Shown one piece after another: positions 10,915-20,539 of a stretch of 64,000 bases of DNA (position 1 is the stretch's first letter; each line of letters starts with the position of its first letter). This DNA is from Adiantum capillus-veneris (Eukaryota; Streptophyta; Polypodiopsida; Polypodiales; Pteridaceae): assembly GCA_014529385.2 (NCBI GenBank), contig CM043960.1:22621719-22685718 (forward strand), given 5' to 3'. The notes beneath the pieces were generated by a model. It made no database searches. It was not told where the DNA came from and saw only the letters and a program-made list of their open reading frames with translations. The position numbers and the translations under genes are program-made.

Positions 10915-12930
10915 CACATGCGACAGATGCACACACATCATGACCAAGAGATTCACACAACAAGTAATGGCTATCCATCTCTTCTTGGTTCACGGTGATG
11001 GACTAGGCAAGACATTTACTCTTCAAGCTATTGTGAAAGGTCTAGTTAGGTAAGTACTACAAGAAAAACAGTTGAGATGGACCTCAGATGGACATTGACT
11101 TACCAATTGTGTTGCTAATGGCCTACACATGACAAGCTACATTTAACTTGACAATTCACTTAGCACTGCGGCTAACACTTGTTTTGCAAGACAAAACAAA
11201 TTTCTTGGATGACCTTTTGGGAGAACTCTACAAGAGTCCCAAATTAGCTAATGAGGCTTCTCTGATAGGTAGCAGAATGCTCGATGCTATTCATTTGAAA
11301 TAGTGTGCTACCAAACATAATCATGTCCAACCTTTTGGAGGTCTTGTTCTTATCTTTTGTGGCGACCTTTGCCAAGAAAGCCCAAATCAAGATCGGTGAA
11401 TATTTAACCAACCACAAAACCATTCTGGTGCCTTGAAAAACTCTTTTTGGCATGCGTGCATGAAATGCTACGAGCTCAAACAATCAATGCTTCAATTTGA
11501 AACACGCTTCATTGCCTTTCTCAATCAACTTAGAGTTGGCATCTAGACAAAAGAAGACCTACTAATAATGACACCATCTTTTGAGATATACCCTTTGACA
11601 TATTTTATACTCCAAACCTTTTCTTTACAAAAGAATTGAAGAATCAACATAATCACCATATCTTCAATTACTTGGATGGGGAACCATATTTTGTCTGTGC
11701 ATGCAATAAGGTGGCACAAATCATGTTCAAAAAGTCTTGTTATCCCAAATGATTCACAAACCATTGTTGGGCTGGCATCCACCCTTTAGCTCAAAGGAGG
11801 CATGGTGATTGAGAAATATTGAAATCAATGATGTTGTGGTGAATGGAGCAAATGGAATCCTCAAAATCAGGGGAGCTATCACATAGCATGGATAAAATTA
11901 TTTAACACAACAATAATAGGCAAAACACAACAATCCACAAATCAACCATTGTATCACATTGCATTATGCCAACATGGAGTCCAATATTCCAAATCAACAA
12001 AGACTTCTAAGTTGGCAAGAATTCATTGAACGTTGTCTCTAGAACATAGCTCCCTATCCAAGCTACAAATGCATGCACAATACATATATCACAAGGTCTC
12101 ACAATGGTAATTGTAGCATTTGATCCTGCTGGAATAAAAAACCATGGCTTAATCTGCACAACTTTGTCTAGAGTGAAAGATCCTGCAAATATTCACATTT
12201 TGAAACCCATTCATTGTAACCAAATTATAGTTAATGACATTGTGACCAAATTATAGTTAATGACATTGTGCTCAAAGAGATTCTCCACCTACAAAACAAT
12301 TGCAATATGGAAACCATTAGACCTCAATCCCATTGATCTCAAACACAACCATCACATGATTCAATCACTAGATGTTATCTCCATCCAAAAATACATCAAG
12401 CACATTCAACAATACCACATATTGACTTCATTTAGCCTTTTGTGCTTCCAAAAGACAAGACAACTCAACAATTTGGATTTGCTAGCACCGGAGTTTGCCC
12501 ACATTCATCATCACGATACTTGCGGCCTCTCCATTTACTACAAGACAAACTTCAAGCTTCACTCTACAAAATCATTGTCCACCTTGGGCATTGAGATAGT
12601 TGAGAGTACATACGCTATAACAAGACACACAAAAAATGCAAATAATCAGCGTCTACAAATCTCCAAAAGATACACTCCAGCCCCTCATTGATTATTTACA
12701 AAACTTGACAAACGAAGACACTCTTGCAACACACATTGCTATTCTTGCAGGTGACTCCAATGTGCATTTTGATGCATATTAGCTTGATTACAGAAGATTG
12801 TGTGATTCACTACGTGCAAAAAAGTTTACCCAAGTCATCAAAGACATAACCACTGAGTACAATTTAAACTTCCCCCCACAACAATCTTTCAAACAAAATT
12901 TTGATTTTGGTATGCTGACCACTCTTTCAT
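10915..12930 (+). pseudogene. Pif1-type helicase + endonuclease-like relic
   Basis: Reading across frames gives helicase blocks in order: HGDGLGKT (Walker A, 10991-11014), GSRMLDAIHLK (about 11271), FGGLVLIFCGDLCQ (to 11375), LRNIEINDVVVNGANGILK (about 11808-11865), then TMVIVAFDPAGIKNHG and TTLSRVKDPANIHILKP (about 12100-12210). These match the Pif1/RecD-like SF1 helicases of Helitrons and host Pif1 copies. Directly after, 12420-12930 reads like an endonuclease/exonuclease/phosphatase domain: LLCFQKTRQ, HHHDTCGLSIYYK and ILAGDSNVHFDA, the last resembling the GDFN motif. A helicase with a C-terminal endonuclease recalls Helentron/Helitron2 proteins. No Rep domain is seen. Many stops and frameshifts make it a pseudogene. 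Confidence 0.65.
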
Positions 12931-13199
12931 CTAAATAACAACAATACCTTCAACCAAATTTTCATCTTTTGTTATGACTATTTTCATGCCCTTTCTTCAT
13001 CCCTTCTCATTCTTTTTTCCAAACTCGCTCCCTCTCCCCTTTTGTAGCGTTTCACACATTGAATATACACATTTAAGTATATGTATTTTTGGTGCTCTTT
13101 CCCCCTAAAAGCAAGACATCTGCAAGCAAGGAGAAACAAAAATGTAAGCAATCATATTTATCCTTCCCTAGGTTTTCTCTCCCTAATGAGAACCAAACA

Positions 13200-13470
13200 A
13201 AATTGTCTACATGATGGTAGAAGTCACAGAATAGACAATGAAGATTGCAGTAGACACGATCAACACGATGATTGTGATTACGGTAGACATAATTGACATG
13301 GAGAAGGTATTAAAGACTAAGAGACCATGACAAAGACAATGAATATAGAAAAATTTGTAGCCACAGGGACGATGATCGAAGGACTATCATGATTGCAGGG
13401 ATAGATACAATGCATATGTTGGCAATGATGACGATGGTGGTGATGAAGAGGTCGCTAACCCCTTAGCTAT
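13200..13470 (+). pseudogene. Arg/Asp/His-rich gene fragment, copy 1
   Basis: Sequence such as tagacacgatcaacacgatg encodes RHDQHDD-type repeats. The same sequence with small changes occurs at 19130-19330. The RD/RS-like composition resembles the low-complexity region of splicing-related proteins, but no folded domain is visible. The two copies lie on either side of the copia relic at about 13595-18541. Confidence 0.4.
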
Positions 13471-13594
13471 GGGTTTTTCACCAATAAAAGGGACCCTTTT
13501 CCTATTTAATCTGTAAATTTTTTTCAAGATCATTTTTTAACACCCTTTTGCATGTGAAAATGTGAGAAAATATAGAATCCTATCGAAGAGTGCC

Positions 13595-13790
13595 TAAATG
13601 CGATGCATGAGAGAAGAAGAGAGAGAAGCACGAGACACAAGATGTGATTGAAGCTACTCACCACAATGTGAGAGAGCCCCTTCTCCTTCTATCTAGTAAA
13701 GAATAAGGTGTGTGTACAAATGATGGGCGACCGAACGTCTCTGGCACATCCGACCGGGGTAAGACTAGGCACACCGCCTTTACCCCAACA
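13595..13790 (-). repeat. 3' LTR of minus-strand copia relic
   Basis: Matches 18350-18541 with scattered differences; a shared core from agaagaagagagagaag to accccaaca. The left boundary is approximate. Confidence 0.6.
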
Positions 13791-14637
13791 ATCTCCCATT
13801 GAAAGACAAATGTGCTGATAAGCGGTAATACTGTAGAATTTAGTAGTATTTACATGATGTATAGGGAGGAATGTCATCTCAACCTATGTCCAATGGCTCT
13901 CTTGAAGTTGATGCATGCTGTCGTATAGGCTCTAGGGTGTTTTGAAGCATATATCCTTGCTAAAATCAACATGCATATCCTGTAATGAACACTGCTGATG
14001 TCAATCATTGCTTGAATAGCAACCCCAATTTCAAACGCTCCCACTGCAACTGCTATGCCGGGTCTCGACACTAAGGGGTCGTATATGAGAGTCTCAAAGG
14101 CCAATTACAAACACCTCATCTTTGCCAGCATGGCATCACATCAATGCCATGTGCAGTGACTTCTACTTCAGGTGTCTCAATGCTCATTGCATCACCACCA
14201 AAACTAGTCATGCATGGATGCATCAATCCTAACTCGAGGGTAGTCCTCACTCCCTCATCATCCATAGGGACTATATCCACATGTCCTGGCATCACCCTCG
14301 CATCACCAGATCAGCCTCTAGCATGAGCATGCCAGAAAACTCCATATCACTCATCTACGTGGTAGGAGGCATCTCTGTCCTAAGAGGATCAATCTGATGT
14401 GTCTCACTAGAGCATGACTTCTATAACTCTTGATCTACAAACATGTCATGCACATCAATCTAGAGATCCATGAAAGAGATTTGTCTCCTCTATCATCAAC
14501 ATGCCTACAACAAAATCAAGACTATACAATCTTGTACCTCGAATACATGCATAAGGTAGACCAAGCCACTGCGAGCTCCCCGTGCAATCACTAATATCCA
14601 CTATCTCTTAACTGTCTCACCGAGATCAAAATCTCTC

Positions 14638-15090
14638 TCAGCTGAGGAACGTATTGCACATAACGAAGTTTGTATGATGTCTACCGAGCAATGTCAAACA
14701 TACGTCTCCTACGCTCTCTATGTCACACACTAAACCATCAATGAGTCTCACACAACCAAGTCTCCCACCAGAAAAACTACTAAACCACTCACAACATGGT
14801 GTGATGTGGAAAGCAGCATCACAATCTAGTAACCATTGTGGAGAAAGTGGGCTATCTAATATAGACATATCTGCAAGAGGTATACTCGAGGCAAGTGTGA
14901 CATCACCGTCACTGACATATAACGTTACCACAACTGCCTCTCTAACAGGTGTCAAAGCCGCATCTACATCTCGCATATATCTCTTCTATTGTCACATGCG
15001 TCTGAAGCAACTTACTCTGATATGCCCCGTGTGACCACAATGCCAACTTCTCAAGTGTCGGTACAAACGAGACTGATGTCTCATGTAAGT
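14638..15090 (-). pseudogene. Copia protease and nucleocapsid fragment
   Basis: The minus strand open from 14976 to 14638 reads WLLDCDAAFHITPCCEWFSS, matching the copia protease site W.LDSGASFH.T, with the catalytic DSGA changed to DCDA. SVGDVCLTL follows. Upstream on the same strand (about 15030-15080) is WHCGHTGHIRVSC, a zinc knuckle with its first Cys replaced by Ser. In copia elements the knuckle of Gag precedes the protease, so the order fits. The altered catalytic motif and lost knuckle Cys mark a dead copy. Confidence 0.65.
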
Positions 15091-15099
15091 CGTTGTCTT

Positions 15100-16500
15100 G
15101 GACTCAGAACTGTCACACACATCAACTGCCATAAGTGAATATCTAATAGGGATAAACAAGAGCTATGGCTCTATAACATGTACAAGGGCAATGTGCATAA
15201 ACCAATGCCGAAGAGAAGTACACCAAACTTGGATCGAAAGGAGCTCCGTGCAAGAAGAAAAGACTCTCAAAAAAGCTCACCAGCACTCGTAGTGCTCAAG
15301 CGCATCAATGCACAAAATCTCCCACATTAGTGTAACCACACTGTGCTCTGCAATCGTCACACTCATGCAAGTCTCAATTGCCAAAAGTACATGAAAAACA
15401 ATAGAATCACGATCGAAATATCCATCAATCAAAAACAATGCATAACATGTAACCTGTAGCCACTATGAGCATACACAAAACTGACTCCTACCCAAAACTG
15501 ACAAAACTTGTCAAAATGAGAGTCAAAACTTGATCACTGTCAATGTGGGAGTGAATCTCTACCACAAAAGCAACAAAATCTCAATGCAAACTCTCAAACC
15601 ATAAACTGCATCCAAGATGCCAAAGTGGGAGAAGCTCTTGACCTCTCTATAAACTAACCAAAATATGTCAACAAAAGATATGGAAAACTGGGAGTAAACC
15701 TTGACCACGATAGTCTCCGAAAGAGGACTCAAAACCATGAGTAGAAACACCAAAATGTCTCCACAATGTCATATACAATGGTGACCCGCACTCAATGTAC
15801 ATCAACAAAGATCCCTACAAAAACAATGCTCTCAAGAGAGCTCACAGACACTCAAAAGCGTTTGCCAAAATGCATGAACAATGGGCATAAACCATGCGCC
15901 AAAACCATATGCAAAATTTTCTCCATGGCCATAAACTGAAGCACTGAATTGATGTTAAAACTTGAAGCTCCACCTATAGTGCTGATGTAGAAGACTCCAC
16001 CTCCGAACGAGTGTGTGCCCGAGGAACCATGTCTCTCAAGAGACCGCTATGAGGGTGTGTAAATGTCTCTGTGCTTCTTTACCCAAATCTACCACAAAAA
16101 CCTCAAATCTCAAGCTCTGCACAAGCTTACATTAAATGAGATTTGATCCTTGTAGATCAAGATGTTGTTATTCCGTCAAATGTAGTTTTATAGGCCAAAA
16201 ATGTAGTGCTTGACATGCTCTTCATGCCTGTCTTTATGGCTCGTCACACGAGGAAGATATAGGGAGTACAAGACTTTTCGAGGGTCGATTTTGCTGTTCT
16301 TGGACCCACCTCAGTATGTTTGCCACAGAAATTGAACCAAGTTTCAGATGGGTCCGGTTGCTAGTGCTTGTCATGGGCTACAACATGTGCTTTGCATTAC
16401 TCAAATTGGGTATTTGGTGCTCAAGTTATGGTCAATTTAGTTCTCTTTGTAATTTTAGACAACTATGAGCATGCAAAATTGAACTGGATGTAATTAAAGT
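15100..16500. other. Degenerate element interior, no recognised domain
   Basis: No long open frame and no family motif is seen. It lies between the copia LTR-like repeats and on the minus strand would correspond to gag or leader sequence. Phrases such as caaaactgacaaaactt recur loosely. Confidence 0.4.
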
Positions 16501-16539
16501 TGTGCTCTCAACACTACTTTGGTCGATATTTGGGACAAA

Positions 16540-17070
16540 TAGGTACAAGCTAAATGTCGGCTTGGCGGTGTTTGGGGTCGATATGTATGCTAAGTGTGAT
16601 GCTTTTACGAAAGCATGAACAATTCTTGAAGGGCTTCCATCCGGAATCTCATCATTTGAAATGCTTTGGATGTCAAATATGGAAAATGTGATGCTCTAAT
16701 GAAAGTATAAAGGGTTCTTTATGGGAAATCTCTTTGGAATGCCTTTATGTGGAATGTATTGATTGCAGGTATGAGTCCTACATGGCTGTGGTAGGGAATC
16801 TTTGAACTATTTTAAATGGGTGCCAAGGGAAGGTCTTTCTTGAAATGCTCTAATCTATGCTTGCACCTTGAAGGTGTGGCCTCACAAGGCATTGATATGG
16901 GCGAGAGAATTAACAATGAGATTTTGGTCGGGAAAAGGGATCATCGGGAAAAGGTACCGTGCTTGGTAGTGCTTTAATTGGATATGTATGTTGGCCAGGG
17001 GAGGGGCTATTGGCAAATCATGTTGTGCTTAGTAGTGCCTTGGTCAATATGTAAGCCAAATGTGGTGTAC
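16540..17070 (+). pseudogene. PPR pseudogene fragment
   Basis: Broken plus-strand translation gives GVDMYAKCDAFTKA, then REGLS.NALIYACTLKGVASQGIDMGERINNEI and LDMYV / VVPWSICKPN-type pieces. These follow the S and L motifs of plant PLS-class PPR proteins (VDMYAKCG, EGL.PN..TY.C.LKAC, IH.EI). Stops and frameshifts occur every few tens of codons. It is not a copy of the intact PPR gene at 20519 as far as I can see, since the motif wording differs. It was probably captured or is an old host gene piece. Confidence 0.6.
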
Positions 17071-17071
17071 T

Positions 17072-18340
17072 TTAAAATGGTCCCATAAGGGTCGCCGCCC
17101 AAAAGAGCCAAAGATATGGACGCCCAATGGGGGTAATGTGAAGTAGAAAAAAGAGATGGCGAAGAATTAGATCGATGAGATCATGTAGGGGTTTGATGGG
17201 CTCATGGTGGGCAGGGAAAGGCTTGGATGAGCGCGAGCATGAAGCAGAAAAGGTTCGGTGTCTCAAAGCGCCCTTGTTCGCCCCCAATTCCGCCAAGTTC
17301 TGAGGACGTTTGTGTCGAGCTACCGCGTCAGTAAGCGGACCTCCCCATGCCAAGCAATAGAGCTCGTGCTAGTGGTAGGGGTGAGACCTTGCTATTTTTA
17401 GAAGTTCAGTTAGCATGCAAGAGGAACGGGAGTTATAACATCAAGGCAAAGTTTTTTCTTATTACACTCTCTAGGATCTCAAGCATGTGATAACTCAAAA
17501 GATCTCTCTCGAGTATTATCAAAAGCCATAACCTCGGGCTTGGAGCTCTTTATCTCTCTCCCTCATACCCAAGCTCCATAGCTTTCCCTCAAGCCGAAGC
17601 TCTTCTCTCTCCCATTCTATCTCAAGCTTTTGATAACCATAAAGCTAATTAATCTCTTACTTTCTCATGATCAAGGGCATATCTCTCACTCTTAATCAAG
17701 CTTGCTTGGCTAATAATTTCTTTCTCTTTCTCATGCTCAAGGAGCATAACACTTACTTTCATATAAAGCCTCAAGCCCGACTAGCTCCCTCATAATCGGC
17801 ACTAGAAGCACAAATTGCAAGACATAAGAAGAAGGATTGATCTTTCAAAAGATCGACGAAGTTCTCTCTCTCTCTCTCCCCACAACATTGAAGAACAAGA
17901 AGAGGAAAAGCAAAGAGGAGATTGGAGGAGATCAAGGGAAGAGCCCTTGGTGGAAGTTCGCAAAAAAAGGAAAGAGCTTGAAGGGAGTGCACCAGAGAGA
18001 AGTGAGATGGAGGGGTTAACTTTAACATGATAGGGGCATTTTTATAGTTATTTTTTGTGGAATATTGGGAATTGAAGAGCAAGAGAATTGTTCAGGGAGG
18101 GAATTGTGCCAGACAATTGCAGTTTGCTTCCAATAATTTGGGGGATTTCTGATTAGCGATTTCAGTTCGAGGTGCATACCGACACTGACGCATGCAATCG
18201 AGTTGTAACAGGGTTATCAAAGATAAAAAATTGGAAGTATCTGTTGGTTGTCAGCATCAATTAAGTGTCGTTATCTTGTTTCAATTTATATTTAGCCATT
18301 ATTTGTGTTTTGAGTCATGATTTTCTTCCAGATTGTTCTC
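17072..18340. other. No recognised gene
   Basis: Contains CT/GA-rich patches (17500-17730 and 17863-17880) and recurring ctcaagc words. Short open frames such as 17771-18082 (minus) contain no recognisable domain. No RNA gene is seen. Confidence 0.4.
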
Positions 18341-18349
18341 TAAGCCTCA

Positions 18350-18541
18350 CCATGTGCGGAGGGGGAGAAGAAGAGAGAGAAGCTAGAGACACATGATCTG
18401 GGTGGAGCAGCTCACCACAATGTGAGAGAGCACCTTATTCTCCTATCTAGTAAAGAATAAGGTGTGTGTACAAATGATGGACGACCGGACACCTCTGGCG
18501 CATCCGAATGGGGTAAGAGGCACACAGTCTTTACCCCAACA
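18350..18541 (-). repeat. 5' LTR of minus-strand copia relic
   Basis: Direct copy of 13595-13790. The shared stretch includes the 29 bases around tctagtaaagaataaggtgt. The adjoining minus-strand sequence after the LTR (caccatgtgc side) lacks a clear primer-binding site. Confidence 0.6.
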
Positions 18542-18839
18542 TCTACTATTGATAGGCATTTTTTTATTTTAGTGATCTCTTCGAGAGAGATCAAAATAGG
18601 AGGGAGTAGCATTCAAGACACTACAAACAGCGCCGCCATGCTTTTAAACTTGCATCAACCTCGCGCCAACATCTCCCGCTTTTCAAATGCTTTTCACCTC
18701 ATCATACTTTGTCAGAGGGTATATAAAGTCGAATAGCACAACAATCCCGCGAGGATGCCACGAGCTCTTGTAAACTTGCATGGGGCTTTTTTGATTGCAT
18801 GCACCTACGATACCCTACGGCATGCATTATCTGCAAAAG

Positions 18840-19540
18840 AATGACAAGTAATAAAGAACCTCCAACAAGTAATAACCATCTCTCAACACCTCCTATAAGT
18901 AATAATCATTTCCATCTCCTTGAAGACATAGGGAGAATTAAAGATCTACAAAGGGAGCTCGAGCATGAGGCTAAGTTGAAAGAAGAGGAACAACATAAAA
19001 GCAGTAGTGATGGTAGACATGATAGTAGAAGTCAACGCAAAATGAGCTCAGCATGAGGCTACGTTGAAAGAAGAGGAACAACACAAAAGTAGTAGAGTTG
19101 GTAGACATGATAACGGAATTGAGCATGACAGTCGACACAAGGGCAAAAGTCAGAAAAGAGATGACGATGGAGATCGTAGTAGACATGATCGACACAATAA
19201 TGGTGATCGGGGTAGACATAATCGACATGAGAGAAGTTATGAAAGACGAAGAGACCATGACAAAAAGTGTAAATATAGAAGGGACATAGCCACATGGATG
19301 TGGTGATCGTAGGACTCATAGAGACCATGTGATCATAGGGAATAGATCTACCCAAGGGTTGGAGCATGAGGAATTGAAATGATTTATATTCTTTCTCTTC
19401 AAAAGGATATCAACTGCATCTTGCATATATACAATGGATATACTGAAAGTGATGATGATGATGAACATAGAGATCAGAGTAGGAAGGATTGAGATGATAG
19501 AAATCCTAGATCTTCAAAAGGTGTCAACCCCAAGAGCTCA
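18840..19540 (+). pseudogene. Arg/Asp/His-rich gene fragment, copy 2, with internal duplication
   Basis: The frame at 18799-19056 encodes a charged segment (DLQRELEHEAKLKEEEQHK) followed by SSSDGRHDSRSQRK. About 85 bp later the same segment recurs out of frame (19053-19140), an imperfect tandem duplication. The second part, HDRHNNGDRGRHNRHERSYE (19170-19240), matches the fragment at 13200-13470. Composition resembles the charged RS/RD region of splicing-related proteins; no folded domain is visible. A downstream plus-strand read around 19690-19760 (MNYPWEDPMPEIGE) also looks protein-like but I cannot place it. Confidence 0.4.
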
Positions 19541-20140
19541 AGCTATTCAATGTTTATCGGGGTAGGGTTTCACATATCATGGATCAGGAATGCTGTGTGC
19601 AGCTTGTGGGCTTTCAAAGAGCTGCAATGACACTATATGCTTTAGCCAAAGAGAGGAGGGAGTTGCGATACCAATAGCGAAGGACCATGCTTTATTAAAT
19701 TCCAAAGGATATGAATTATCCTTGGGAAGATCCTATGCCAGAAATAGGAGAATAACATTTCGCTCAGGAACTTCATTATGTAGGACTATGGCATGCCATA
19801 GTGGAACAATTATGCATTTGGTAAGTCAACCGAATGCTATCAATACACGAGCAAAGACAAAGTCTTCCCATTTATAAGCTGCAAAATAAGCTAGCTAAAG
19901 CAGTCCATAAGGGCGAGAGCAAATTGACAACGAGAGCATCTACAAACCAGTGGACAAAACTTTGTGTCAACTAGTTTTAAAGGTTCTTCATTTGCATCCA
20001 AATCTCCATGTCTATGTGTTTGCTTGGACAACACAACTAAACTATGGGACATGGCACAACTTTCGATCCTTACAATCTTTGGGGAGACATAGTGAGACTC
20101 TCCACCATACTTCTATATAGCACTTTTGTATGATGTGCAC

Positions 20141-20148
20141 TATATAAG
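20141..20148 (+). promoter_or_regulatory. Candidate TATA box of the PPR gene
   Basis: tatataag lies 371 bp upstream of the PPR start codon in an AT-rich region with no other gene. It would give a leader of about 340 nt containing the duplicated start region. Assigned on motif and position only. Confidence 0.35.
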
Positions 20149-20440
20149 ATCTGTAGTTTATGACTAAAAGTTTAACTCTTACATGGTTTTTTTATGTAGC
20201 TAAAAAATAAAAGGTTCTCTGCCTTGCACACTTGGATGAGACGCCTACGCAACGACTAGGTAAGGAGCCCAAGTTAATTTTAACATTTCTCTAATCTACA
20301 ACCTACTATAAACAACCTGTTTATGACTAGCAAGAATTATGCATCCATACTCAACCGTATCAACATTAAACCATATCAATAAATTTCTTTGGCAAAGCAT
20401 AGTTGGGAGGCCTCTTGAAATCCCGAAAGGCGGCCATCCT

Positions 20441-20539
20441 TCAGCAATGATGCACTCTCAAGGTGATGTGCAGAACCAGGGCGATCAGCACCCTCAGCAA
20501 TGATGCACTCTCAAGGTGATGTGCAGAACCAGGGCGATC
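20441..20539 (+). repeat. 46-bp direct repeat spanning the PPR start codon
   Basis: Copies at 20441-20486 and 20494-20539 are identical by eye, separated by agcaccc. The offset is 53 bp, not a multiple of three. The second copy carries the PPR start codon and its first seven codons; the first copy is a decoy start upstream. Confidence 0.97.
20466..20519 (+). CDS. Short upstream ORF overlapping the PPR start
   Basis: ATG at 20466 opens 17 codons that begin MCRTRAI, the same seven residues as the PPR protein, then diverge because the duplication offset shifts frame. The TGA stop is 20517-20519 and shares its last base with the main ATG at 20519 (TGATG). This layout would let ribosomes that finish the uORF re-start at once, or would reduce output of the main ORF. 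Whether it is translated is unknown. Confidence 0.5.
   Translation: MCRTRAISTLSNDALSR

Larger units (their letters stand above)
13595..18541 (-). mobile_element. Short-LTR Ty1/copia relic, minus strand
   Basis: Direct repeats of about 195 bp at roughly 13595-13790 and 18350-18541 both end ttaccccaaca on the plus strand, so on the minus strand each begins TGTTGGGG. Next to the left copy, the minus strand reads aatgggagat, a polypurine tract. A copia protease and nucleocapsid fragment at 14640-15090 is also on the minus strand, agreeing with this orientation. Integrase and RT are missing: only about 850 bp separates protease from the 3' LTR. Outer 5-bp flanks do not match, so exact ends are uncertain. 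A plus-strand PPR pseudogene lies inside. Confidence 0.55.

Noticed and set aside
19590-19877. 95-codon Cys-containing frame downstream of the RS-like fragment
   Set aside because: CAACGLSKSC looks zinc-finger-like, but spacing and remaining sequence match no finger family; another frame of the same stretch reads more protein-like.
20516-20518. GTG as start of the PPR gene
   Set aside because: A plant nuclear gene should start at ATG; the next codon, ATG at 20519, is taken as the start.
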